Positions 8,488 to 15,796 of a stretch of 21,350 nt of DNA are shown here, piece after piece (positions within the stretch are counted from its first letter, which is position 1; every line of letters begins with the position of its first letter). The stretch is from a virus. Under the pieces are notes generated by a model, which made no database searches, was not told the origin of the DNA, and saw only the letters and a list, made by a program, of their open reading frames with translations. The DNA is taken from the IMG/VR virus record IMGVR_UViG_3300025141_000922, positions 1 to 21,350 of that record, one strand, 5' to 3'. Both the position numbers and the translations under genes were made by a program.

Positions 8488-10230
8488 ATGGCCTCGAACT
8501 GGCCAAATAATTCCGGGCCCGTACCGGCGTCCACCGCCCCAAACCGGATTTCTTGGAGTGACCCTCTTCTAGAGCCAAAGCAACAACATAGATTTATTTG
8601 TGCTTTTCCGGTTTATATGCCCATGGGCAGCAAGAGTGACTCAGCCGAAGTGGCGCAAGCATATAACGCGACCTCTACTTCGGGCGTCCAACGATACTTA
8701 AAAAGTGTTACGGGCGACAGGACGACCGATGAAAAGAGAGCGGCCGCGTCGAGGGCGGCCTCGAAGAGTAGGGCAGAAGCAGAGGCACAACTCTCCCACT
8801 CCCAAACTGAAGTCGTGACCGTCTTCGGTGGCCAGGCGGCCTACGATGCGTGGAAGGTTTGGTACGACAATCAAGGCCAAAGGTCCGCAGACCACATCGC
8901 CCTCGCCCGGCGTCTCTCAGCATATGTAGTTAAATCCTTCACACCTCCTTCCTTTGGTGCAAGCATAGGTCAGACCGAGCAAACCGGCGCCCCCGCTAAT
9001 AAAACCGTCGACGACATGAAATCTGCTGGTACAATGGAATCGGCGCAGATTACATTAGTGAGCACCCTACAAGATGATCTTCACTTTTCGTTAAGTTTTC
9101 TGTATCAGCTGGCCAATCCTGGCGCTCCAGTCATCGGTGCCGGGGGCGCGTCTCTTCCAACAGTGGTTACACCTCGTTTATTTCCTGAGGCTGTCTGGCC
9201 TGATCTTGGCCCCACTAAACGGACACTATCAATTATAGACATGGGCGCCCGCATGAATCCCGGGGACACGAAAATAGAGCCGAATCAGCCGGCAACCAAA
9301 GCTTTTGCCAAGTATTTCGCCTCAACCCCCGTCGGGATTCATAAGTTGCATGATCCTTACATAACTGCGGTTAATTTTTCTGAATATTCTTATGGCGGGG
9401 AAGCTTTCCTCGAGGCGACTGTCACTTTGAGTCCTTCGACGAGTAACTATAGTTTCTATTCTTATGAAACATATGCCACCAGCTACCCGGAAGGCGGCGA
9501 TACAAGATATGGTCGTTACTCGGGTCTTAAGAATAAAGGACCCAACTCAAAGGTCAGCCAGCTACAGAGGCTTGTTACAGAGGCCTATTCTAAGTATCCT
9601 AATTTTGATCTTAAAGTTCATGATAACCCTCTGACTCAATTTCCTGGGGTGGCTATTGAAAATCATATCGCAGCGCGGACAAAACAGAAGCGCGAGCGAC
9701 TGATGGGCCTGGCAAATAAGGTTATGGCGAAGGCAAATGCCCAACAAGTTGGCCACAACCCCGCCGCCCCTAACCCGAGAACAGGAATGTTATATCCTCT
9801 TCTTCAGAATAAAACCCAAGAACTCGCAGCCGCCGCCGCTCAAAGACAGGCGCAGGAGGATGCTAACCTGGCAGCTCACGATCAACGTGTTGCTGAGGGG
9901 GAGGCCAATATGGCAGCCCAAAGCGAAGCAATCCGCCAGGAGGCTCTAGGCCGCGAACAATTCCGCCTCGACCAAGAGGACGCCCTCGACACCATCGGTT
10001 CGGACTACGACGCCCTCCGAGAACAACAACTTATCAGTGAGGATGCCGACTGGATCATCAGGAGAGATAGTCAGGAGATGGCTGGGCAGCAGCGGATGCA
10101 GGACATGCGCAACCGGTATGCCGCTCAGGGCGGTAGTGCTCAAGATGTACTCGCGCGCCGAATCGCGCGCCTTAGCGGCAATCAATCTTCATCCGGCGTG
10201 GATGTTAGCAACTTTGGCCAGGACGAATAA
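8488..10230 (+). CDS. Second tail-tube-like protein with insertion and C-terminal extension
   Basis: This 580-residue protein repeats the tube fold signatures of the gene before it. W23-x-x-P...EPK..HRF (23-36) parallels W5-x-x-P...EPK..HRF in the tube protein, and HDPYITAVNFSEYSYGGEAF (288-307) parallels the tube C-terminal strands. Between these, residues about 45-140 form a charged Ala/Ser/Lys insert. After residue about 330 a 250-residue extension becomes Ala/Gln/Glu-rich (AAAAAQRQAQEDANLAAHDQ near 447-466) and looks like coiled coil. In T4 only gp48 and gp54, the baseplate tube initiators, are known to share the gp19 fold, so this may be a specialised first or last tube ring, or a shaft decoration. 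No Shine-Dalgarno sequence is visible, so translation is probably coupled to the tube gene and lower. The tube homology is clear; the role is inferred. Confidence 0.7.
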   Translation: MASNWPNNSGPVPASTAPNRISWSDPLLEPKQQHRFICAFPVYMPMGSKSDSAEVAQAYNATSTSGVQRYLKSVTGDRTTDEKRAAASRAASKSRAEAEAQLSHSQTEVVTVFGGQAAYDAWKVWYDNQGQRSADHIALARRLSAYVVKSFTPPSFGASIGQTEQTGAPANKTVDDMKSAGTMESAQITLVSTLQDDLHFSLSFLYQLANPGAPVIGAGGASLPTVVTPRLFPEAVWPDLGPTKRTLSIIDMGARMNPGDTKIEPNQPATKAFAKYFASTPVGIHKLHDPYITAVNFSEYSYGGEAFLEATVTLSPSTSNYSFYSYETYATSYPEGGDTRYGRYSGLKNKGPNSKVSQLQRLVTEAYSKYPNFDLKVHDNPLTQFPGVAIENHIAARTKQKRERLMGLANKVMAKANAQQVGHNPAAPNPRTGMLYPLLQNKTQELAAAAAQRQAQEDANLAAHDQRVAEGEANMAAQSEAIRQEALGREQFRLDQEDALDTIGSDYDALREQQLISEDADWIIRRDSQEMAGQQRMQDMRNRYAAQGGSAQDVLARRIARLSGNQSSSGVDVSNFGQDE

Positions 10231-10236
10231 TATTTA

Positions 10237-10247
10237 ATTAAATTTAG
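10237..10247 (+). promoter_or_regulatory. ATTAAATTTAG element upstream of the gp26-like gene
   Basis: This 11-base AT-rich element sits in the 54-base gap before the TTG-started gp26-like gene and recurs exactly at 19297-19307 before the 457-residue gene. The gap continues with AGTGATATAATTATAATAG, which contains a TATAAT-like box. It is a candidate promoter region only. Confidence 0.3.
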
Positions 10248-10284
10248 ATTAGTGATATAATTATAATAGAAAGAGAGGTGCATT

Positions 10285-11163
10285 TTGGCACGCAGAAACA
10301 ATCCTGAGCGACTGGGGGCACCCCAGCCTGACGCTCCACCCCCTGACGCAGCACTACCACCGGAACAACAGGTCGACCCTTTGTCCTTTGTGGTTCCTAC
10401 GGAGTTCGTTGCGCTTCCGACCGAGGGGGCCTACTATCCTGACGGGCATCCTCTTCAAAAGGCTGACTCTGTTGAAATTAAATATATGACAGCCAAGGAG
10501 GAAGATCTTTTAAGTTCTCGTTCCTTGTTAGAAAAAGGACTCGTGCTTGATCGCCTCCTTGAGAACTTACTTGTGGACAAACACATACGTTCTCGCGACT
10601 TGCTGATGGCTGACCGGAATGCTATCTTGGTGGCGGCCCGGAGTTCGGGTTATGGCGAGGAGTATAAAACCAAGATTATGTGTCGATCTTGCACAGAATC
10701 CGACTCTTATAGCTACGATTTAAATAACGCTGTATCTACCGGACCTCTCTCTCCTGAAGAATTAGAAAGTATAAACGTGAAGCACAAAGGGGACGGCGTT
10801 TTTGCCGTACGTGTGCCTAATGCTCCTGTGGAGGTTGAGTTCCGTCTTCTTAGCGGCCATGATGAACGAGCCATGATGGACCTTGCGACCAAGAGAAAGA
10901 AAAAGAAGATGAATGACCAGTTAATTACCGACCAACTTAATTTTATGATTGTATCAGTCATGGGTCACGAGGATCCGGAGATTATTGGCCAGTATGTTGA
11001 TTCATTACCTTTACGAGATTCTCGGTTTTTGCGCGATACCTATGAGAAGGTAACCCCATCGCTCGATCTGCGAAAGGAGTTCGTCTGTAACCATTGCGGT
11101 TACGAGGACGACATCATCTTTCCCTTTACAGTCGACTTTTTTTGGCCTGACGCCGGAGTATAA
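10285..11163 (+). CDS. 26: Baseplate hub/tail assembly protein, T4 gp26-like (T4_baseplate family)
   Basis: This is a 292-residue protein from a TTG; AGAGAGG at 10272-10278 is 6 bases upstream and no other start fits. After a proline-rich leader it shows the family core: LPTEGAYYPDGHPLQ (about 45-59), VEIKYMTAKEEDLLSSRSLL (about 64-83), then a D.LL..L.VD box and DRNAILVAARSSGYG. A CRSC pair (133, 136) and a CNHC pair (268, 271) could bind zinc together. The ending LDLRKEFVCNHC...F.VDFFWP is also typical of the family. T4 gp26 (208 residues) acts in baseplate hub assembly and lies next to gene 51. Here an overlapping gp51-like frame follows in another phase, and the pair sits upstream of the tape measure as tail assembly chaperones do. 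The 292-residue form is probably the unshifted product. Confidence 0.8.
   Translation: MARRNNPERLGAPQPDAPPPDAALPPEQQVDPLSFVVPTEFVALPTEGAYYPDGHPLQKADSVEIKYMTAKEEDLLSSRSLLEKGLVLDRLLENLLVDKHIRSRDLLMADRNAILVAARSSGYGEEYKTKIMCRSCTESDSYSYDLNNAVSTGPLSPEELESINVKHKGDGVFAVRVPNAPVEVEFRLLSGHDERAMMDLATKRKKKKMNDQLITDQLNFMIVSVMGHEDPEIIGQYVDSLPLRDSRFLRDTYEKVTPSLDLRKEFVCNHCGYEDDIIFPFTVDFFWPDAGV
11137..11143 (+). promoter_or_regulatory. Candidate programmed frameshift site (T7 run)
   Basis: Seven T residues lie at the end of the gp26-like gene, read as GAC TTT TTT TGG. A +1 slip of the Phe-tRNA on the second TTT, or a -2 slip on the same codon, keeps perfect codon pairing. It enters the frame that reads GLTPEYNENIYEQFFF into the gp51-like segment. 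The zero frame ends six codons later at TAA 11161-11163. I see no strong downstream stem or nearby upstream Shine-Dalgarno-like stimulator. Confidence 0.5.
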
Positions 11164-11407
11164 CGAAAACATCTACGAACAGTTTTTCTTTTTGAAATAC
11201 CATGGTGGATGGGGCTTAATGGAAGCATATAACTTGCCCATCAAACTACGTGAATGGTTTGTGAAGCGCCTTATGAGGCAAAAAGAAGAAGAAAACGACG
11301 CTATCCAGGCAGCCTCAAAAGGCAAATCGTCCAGCGGTGCCCCACCCACGCAGCTGGGTCCCGGGAACGCCCCTCCTAGAATGCCTTCTTCTAGCCCCCG
11401 CAAATAA
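11144..11407 (+). CDS. Small gp51/gpT-like chaperone segment, probably reached by frameshift
   Basis: This 87-residue segment reads GLTPEYNENIYEQFFF, then LKYHGGWGLMEAYNLPIKLR, then EWFVKRLMRQKEEEN, and ends in a Ser/Pro/Gly-rich tail. The pattern (I/L)YEx(I/F)FxLxYHxx(W/F)xxxEAYxLPxxxRxWFxxR(L/I) is one I associate with small proteins encoded next to gp26-like genes in T4-like phages. It also occurs in small tail assembly proteins of contractile systems. The open frame runs from 11054, but between there and 11192 it has no ATG, GTG or TTG. The only standard start, TTG 11192, has no Shine-Dalgarno sequence and would delete the conserved IYEQFFF part. The simplest reading is a gp26-gp51 fusion of about 373 residues made by frameshifting at 11137-11143. 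Alternatives are a rare start codon or an assembly error in the T7 run. Confidence 0.65.
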   Translation, partial: GLTPEYNENIYEQFFFLKYHGGWGLMEAYNLPIKLREWFVKRLMRQKEEENDAIQAASKGKSSSGAPPTQLGPGNAPPRMPSSSPRK

Positions 11408-11414
11408 GGGGTTA
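11392..11414 (+). terminator. Weak hairpin over the stop of the gp51-like frame
   Basis: TAGCCCC (11392-11398) can pair with GGGGTTA (11408-11414) around a 9-base loop, with one G-T pair. The following TTGTAAT is only moderately T-rich. It is a possible partial terminator. Confidence 0.25.
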
Positions 11415-11431
11415 TTGTAATATCAAACTAA

Positions 11432-11442
11432 TTACTATATAT
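11432..11442 (+). promoter_or_regulatory. AT-rich TTACTATATAT element, second copy
   Basis: This is an exact copy of the element at 7904-7914. It lies 15 bases before the 111-residue gene that precedes the tape measure. In both places it stands directly upstream of the Shine-Dalgarno sequence and after a hairpin, which supports a promoter or leader role. AT-rich gaps do give chance matches. Confidence 0.25.
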
Positions 11443-11457
11443 CTCTGAGGAAGTTCT

Positions 11458-11793
11458 ATGTCTGATGGTCTACAACCAATTGTTATAAATCTGAATGCCA
11501 ATAAAGAGACCAAGCTGAACGAAGCATGGCTGGCGATGCTCGGGGGTGCCATCGAAACACTCCTTAAGAGCATGTTTGGATCTCCGTCTGGCTTCACGAG
11601 CAAATATAGTATTACGGGAACCGCCCCGCAGATCGCCGCCTTTGGCGAAGCGTTGGGGAAAGAAAAGAAATATATGGAAGCCTTCCTGAAACATGGTCTT
11701 AATGACCCTCGTTCATTTTCGTCTAAAGCAGCTCTTAACCAATCGGTGGCCAATTTTGAGCGGGAGACGGGAATTAAGTGGCCCATCAAGTAA
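11458..11793 (+). CDS. Small conserved-type protein upstream of the tape measure, function unknown
   Basis: This 111-residue soluble protein starts after GAGGA at 11447-11451. Its first half is a strand (IVINLNANKE) and a helix (NEAWLAMLGGAIETLLKSMF). The second half contains EKKYMEAFLKHGLNDPRSFS followed by SKAALNQSVANFERETGIKW and a final PIK. I recall similar endings (a GLxDPRT/S(Y/F) turn, an NFE/KFE helix, TG(I/L)KWP) in unnamed small proteins of T4-like phages near genes 26 and 29, but I cannot verify this. No signal peptide or membrane segment is seen. The setting between a chaperone pair and the tape measure suggests a role in hub or tape-measure assembly, possibly equivalent to T4 gene 28, though no similarity to gp28 is claimed. 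Confidence 0.75.
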   Translation: MSDGLQPIVINLNANKETKLNEAWLAMLGGAIETLLKSMFGSPSGFTSKYSITGTAPQIAAFGEALGKEKKYMEAFLKHGLNDPRSFSSKAALNQSVANFERETGIKWPIK

Positions 11794-11804
11794 GGATATG
11801 TTAA

Positions 11805-14369
11805 ATGCCTGAACTGGACCAACGTCAACTGGAAATGCTTCGCGAAGCTATTAAGCTTCAAAAAGAGAAAAAAGCCCTTACTCAAGAGCAAATAAAACTC
11901 CTGCAGGATGAAGGCATATATGTGGAGAAGAATTCCAAACATTACGAAGACCAGCTAAAAAACATTCAGCGTTACCTGGATGCGGCCACCGCCCGGCTAA
12001 CCGAAGAGAACAAGATTTCCGAAATCATCGCCCGCCAATACGAGATGCAAGAGGCGCAAGTCAACATTCAGAACGCTCATATTCGCGCAAGCCGGGAATT
12101 CCTGAATGACAGTGAAAGAAAACTAGAAATGCAGCAACAGTCGCTGCAAAATGCGCTCAAAGAAGAGCTGCAACTTAAACGGTTACTCAAGCTTCACGAG
12201 AAGGTTAATACGGAGCAGGAGTTATCGGCTAAAGAACTGGCCGACCTTCGACGATTACAAATAAAATTCGGTCATAAAACCGTAGACCAGCTCAAAGAAA
12301 TGGAAAAACTCGCCAAAGACAGAAAAGGTGCGATCGCTTTTGCTAACTCCGCGTTGAAAGATCAAGTGAGAGTCACGAAGAAGACCCTCATCCTACAAGA
12401 AGAGCAGCGCGATGCAGCCGTAGACTATAAAGATGCTGTGAAAGGCGTCGACGTGGGCATCGCTGGACTCTTCAAGAAGTTCATCGGCCTCACCGACCAG
12501 AGCAACAGTTTTATCGGTCACTTGGACACACTAACCGAGGGCGGCAAAAACTGGGGCGCCGCAATTGACCGAGTAAAGATGGTGTGGAAAGGTTTGGCGA
12601 CTCCCATCAACGGTCTGGTAATGATTGTGGGGGCACTCGCCCTAGCCACCATGAAGTGGATGATGGACTTTTCAAAAGAGACTTCCAACTTCCAGAAGAC
12701 CACCGGTATTATTGAATCAGGTTTGGGTAGCATTCAAAACCGAATAAACAACGTTCAGCGCGCCAACATTAAATATGGCGTTTCTATGCAAGAAGCTTTT
12801 GCTAGCGCGGCCGCCTTATCCACCGAGATACGCGGATTTAATCGTATGGCGGGGGATAGCCAAGATCAGTTGACGCGCATAACGGCGTTAATGGGCGAGT
12901 TTGGTGCATCTGCTCAGACCACTGGCGCCATTTTTAATGTGTTCTCAAAGGGGTTGGGTTATAATTCTCAACAACTTGAAAATTTGGGTCTTGAGTTAAC
13001 AGCAATTTCTAAGTCTCTTGGGCGCCCACTACAGGAAGTTACAGAGGACTTCAAAGCAGCGATGCCCGAATTAATGAAATATGGTGACGGTATGACTGAT
13101 GTCTTTACCCAACTTCAAGAACAGTCGGTTGGCACCGGCATCGCGATGCAGGAATTATTGGGCATCGCAAAACAGTTTGACACTTTCGAGGATGCTGGAA
13201 ATGCTGTCGGGCGCCTTAATGCTATTCTAGGAGGCCCCTATTTAAATGCTATGGAAATGGTTCATGCCACAGAAGCTGAACGTATTCAGATGATGCGAGA
13301 CAGCGTCAGCGCCACCGGCCGTCAGTTTAAGGATATGGAGCGTTTTGAGAAGCAAGTAATTGCTAATGCTGCAGGAATTACGGATATGTCCAAAGCCGAA
13401 ATGTTGTTTGGATCTACGGATTCTGCCTACGCCGACCGTGCCATGGATATGCAAGAAATGGCTAATCGCGCCCAAGCCGCCCAGTCTGTGCAGGATAAAC
13501 TTACCCAAGCAATGCAAACGTTCATGATCGCGCTGGGCCCGCTGGTGACAATTCTCTCCGAAGTTATGGATGTTCTTCTTCAGATTTTGCAACCTTTCTC
13601 TGGGTTGAACGAAGCGATGCCCAAAACGGCCAAGTTTTTAAATACTCTTACGGTGTTGCTAGCTGCTGGCGCTATCGCATGGAAGGCGTTTGGTGTCAAT
13701 ATGGCCACGGCCCTCGCCCCTGTAGCCGTTTTCGTGGTGATGTATCTTGCAATCAAGAAGGTTTTGGATCTGATGGAAGAAAGGTTCGGCCCCGCAGGAA
13801 AGGCCGCCATGGGGCTGGCAGTTACTCTGCTCGCGGTAGGCGCCGGCTTCATGATAGCAAGCGCCGGCCCTACGCTTGGTGGTTCTGTGCTCCTGTGGTC
13901 CGCTGCCATCGCCGCCGGCCTGGCTGGTGTGGCTGGGATGATATCAGGCTTTGGTAGCATGCCTAAGTATGCCCTAGGCATCGACAACGCCCCTGGTGGC
14001 CACGCACTCGTCGGAGAGGCCGGCCCTGAAATGATTACTACAGGCGGAGGCGCCTATATGGCCGAAGGACCGTCTGTGGTAGATCTTCCACCCGGCGCAA
14101 ATGTTATCAACAATAAGAATACCGAGGCACTAGTAAAACGAGGTGGTTCCGCCGGCGCAGGCGGCTCAATACCTCCTGCATTAATTGCTTCGCTTAGGCA
14201 GCTCCAGCGCGCGATTGAGATATTAAATCAAAACATTTCAGCAGATCGACAAAAAGACCCGGCAGCAGACCAGCCAGTCATTATTACCATGGATGGTAAA
14301 AAGCTGGCAGAGACAGTTATTTCTCGCATAAATAAGCGTTCTAAACTAACTATTAGTAAGGCAGGTTAA
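11805..14369 (+). CDS. 29: Tape measure protein (T4 gp29 position)
   Basis: This 854-residue protein sets tail length and passes through the tube. Residues 1-240 are almost purely charged helix, rich in Gln, Glu, Lys and Leu, and look like coiled coil. A hydrophobic stretch near 266-289 (INGLVMIVGALALATMKWMM) is followed by a mixed alpha-helical middle. Two strongly hydrophobic regions lie at about 615-660 and 667-717. The C-terminal part has the widespread tape-measure signature GHALVGEAGPEMITTGG, then VVDLPPGANVI, with Gly/Ala linkers. T4 gp29 is 590 residues; a longer tape measure predicts a longer tail. TAAGGA at 11791-11796, overlapping the previous stop, lies 8 bases before the ATG. The location after the chaperone-like pair fits. 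Confidence 0.9.
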   Translation: MPELDQRQLEMLREAIKLQKEKKALTQEQIKLLQDEGIYVEKNSKHYEDQLKNIQRYLDAATARLTEENKISEIIARQYEMQEAQVNIQNAHIRASREFLNDSERKLEMQQQSLQNALKEELQLKRLLKLHEKVNTEQELSAKELADLRRLQIKFGHKTVDQLKEMEKLAKDRKGAIAFANSALKDQVRVTKKTLILQEEQRDAAVDYKDAVKGVDVGIAGLFKKFIGLTDQSNSFIGHLDTLTEGGKNWGAAIDRVKMVWKGLATPINGLVMIVGALALATMKWMMDFSKETSNFQKTTGIIESGLGSIQNRINNVQRANIKYGVSMQEAFASAAALSTEIRGFNRMAGDSQDQLTRITALMGEFGASAQTTGAIFNVFSKGLGYNSQQLENLGLELTAISKSLGRPLQEVTEDFKAAMPELMKYGDGMTDVFTQLQEQSVGTGIAMQELLGIAKQFDTFEDAGNAVGRLNAILGGPYLNAMEMVHATEAERIQMMRDSVSATGRQFKDMERFEKQVIANAAGITDMSKAEMLFGSTDSAYADRAMDMQEMANRAQAAQSVQDKLTQAMQTFMIALGPLVTILSEVMDVLLQILQPFSGLNEAMPKTAKFLNTLTVLLAAGAIAWKAFGVNMATALAPVAVFVVMYLAIKKVLDLMEERFGPAGKAAMGLAVTLLAVGAGFMIASAGPTLGGSVLLWSAAIAAGLAGVAGMISGFGSMPKYALGIDNAPGGHALVGEAGPEMITTGGGAYMAEGPSVVDLPPGANVINNKNTEALVKRGGSAGAGGSIPPALIASLRQLQRAIEILNQNISADRQKDPAADQPVIITMDGKKLAETVISRINKRSKLTISKAG

Positions 14370-14375
14370 CCAGAT

Positions 14376-15446
14376 ATGTCAGGCGTCGCCACTTGTAAAA
14401 TTCGTCATGTAGTTACTAATAAAACACTCCACCTTCCTATAGTTATAGTGAGTTACGAGCAAGATGCAGCACCTAAATGGGCCTCGACAGAAGTATACGG
14501 GCGCATGGATCCTATCTTTACCTATCAAAATACGGTGCGTAAGTTTACGGCGATTCTGCGCACACCCAAAGGCGGCGAGAAGTTCAGCATCGCCCAGGCT
14601 AAAGTGTTCAAAGATAATGATCAATCCGGCTGGGGCGAACCAGACGCCGCAGGCATGATCTCGGCTCCATCGACCGTTACTAAAGCATATTTAGGTAAAA
14701 TATCAGACTTGTACAAAATGATGTATCCTATTTATGAAGATGCTTGGAACCGGGGAACTGGATTTATGACCGGCGCGCCGCTTTTAGAGTTACGATTGGA
14801 GGGGATTGCTTACGATGGCGCGTCTACCGGCGCCGGCTCCACGGGTGGTATTTTATTTGCTCCCGAAACCTTTAAAATCAATAGTTTGGTGGACACCAGC
14901 CAAGCTACTATGACGGTCACGTCCCAGGAAGATCTGCGCTTTTTTGCAAATATGGGAGGTTATACCATTACTCTTGGAGGGACCGTCCTTCACAGACATA
15001 ACCGCGTAGGGTTTACGGTCAACAAAGGCGGGGGTATCTATTTTGGCCAAGGTACTAGTTTTCCTTATGCTATCAAAGCGCGCGACTCAATTTTCAGCCC
15101 TACCTACAACCCGGTGGCGTCCCCCCGGGAGATCTCCATCGCCAACCGCGAACAAAGAGATGCCGAAAGAAAAGCAAGATCGCAGCAGGCTGTCGACGAC
15201 CGCGCGCTCATGACCGGCGACGAGGTGGATAACGCGCTGCTCAACCGTACCAATGCCGACGGAACTTTCGTAGAGGGTAGTGTGGACACGGAGAGTTTGA
15301 GTTTCATGGAACAAGAAGGCCTTCGCAGCACTCCCATCAGCACGGACGCTGACCCCGCCAGGAACCTGCGACTTGGAGCTGAGACGGCACGACGACCCGG
15401 GCCATATCGCGAAGATCGCCCCGGCCGGCCCGGGCCCTGGAAATAA
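14376..15446 (+). CDS. Baseplate tube-initiator-like protein (gp48/gp54-like)
   Basis: This is a 356-residue protein. Residues 20-60 contain IVIVSYEQDAAPKWASTEVY and GRMDPIFTYQNTVRKFTA, the "x-W-x-x-(V/T)-E-(V/I)-x-G-R-x-x-P-I-x-x-Y" pattern common to inner baseplate proteins that bind the tube or tape measure. The middle has more strand patterns (LLELRLEGIAYDG, FKINSLVDTSQATMTVT). The last 110 residues are charged and Arg/Pro-rich (EQRDAERKARSQQ, RPGPYREDRPGRPGP) and probably disordered. In T4 the two genes after tape measure 29 are 48 and 54, whose products start tube growth, and this gene lies in that place with similar length (364 and 320). I cannot say which of the two it matches. AAGG..AGG lies about 10 bases upstream of the ATG. 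Confidence 0.6.
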   Translation: MSGVATCKIRHVVTNKTLHLPIVIVSYEQDAAPKWASTEVYGRMDPIFTYQNTVRKFTAILRTPKGGEKFSIAQAKVFKDNDQSGWGEPDAAGMISAPSTVTKAYLGKISDLYKMMYPIYEDAWNRGTGFMTGAPLLELRLEGIAYDGASTGAGSTGGILFAPETFKINSLVDTSQATMTVTSQEDLRFFANMGGYTITLGGTVLHRHNRVGFTVNKGGGIYFGQGTSFPYAIKARDSIFSPTYNPVASPREISIANREQRDAERKARSQQAVDDRALMTGDEVDNALLNRTNADGTFVEGSVDTESLSFMEQEGLRSTPISTDADPARNLRLGAETARRPGPYREDRPGRPGPWK

Positions 15447-15453
15447 TTAAATT

Positions 15454-15780
15454 ATGGCTTCTAGATATCAGGATGTTCTTTACTATCGGAATGGCAATCC
15501 GCTTTTTACTTCACTTTTTAGAAAGCGTGGTGTAAAATATATTAATCAATATGCGACCCCTACTTTTCCAGGAGGGCGCCTCCCCGGCGTTTCCCACAAA
15601 GTTGTTCTCTGGGAAACGGGCACTCGTCTGGATAAATTGGCATCTGAGGCTTATGGAGATGCGACATATTGGTGGGTCATCGCGCGCTACAATTTTAAGC
15701 CCACCGACGCACACTTTAGAAGAGGCGATCGCGTTTATATCCCCACCCCCCTTCAAGTGGTACTCGATAGATATTTGTAA
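15454..15780 (+). CDS. 53: Baseplate wedge protein with LysM-like domain, T4 gp53-like
   Basis: This is a small 108-residue protein. After an N-terminal strand region (YYRNGNPLF, Y-I-N-Q-Y) comes VLWETGTRLDKLASEAYGDA (about 50-69), followed by TYWWVIARYNFKPTDAHFRR and GDRVYIPTPL. This is the LysM-like pattern found in gp53 wedge proteins and in XkdP-like tail proteins: a (L/K)-x-x-x-A-x-x-x-Y-G-D helix, then WWVIA.YN, then a final G-D-x-(I/V)-x-I-P strand. T4 gp53 is 196 residues, so this is a reduced form. It probably bridges wedge and hub rather than binding cell wall. Seven bases separate it from the previous stop and the Shine-Dalgarno sequence is poor, so coupling is likely. Confidence 0.8.
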   Translation: MASRYQDVLYYRNGNPLFTSLFRKRGVKYINQYATPTFPGGRLPGVSHKVVLWETGTRLDKLASEAYGDATYWWVIARYNFKPTDAHFRRGDRVYIPTPLQVVLDRYL

Positions 15781-15796
15781 AAGGAACCTAGAGTAG

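Noticed and set aside
11192-11407. The gp51-like frame as an independent gene starting at TTG 11192
   Set aside because: No Shine-Dalgarno sequence precedes it, and the start would remove the conserved-looking IYEQFFF part, so a frameshift-derived product is preferred.
11412-11942. 176-codon minus-strand reading frame
   Set aside because: It is antisense to two genes with clear starts and coding character, and no minus-strand gene is otherwise supported in the window.
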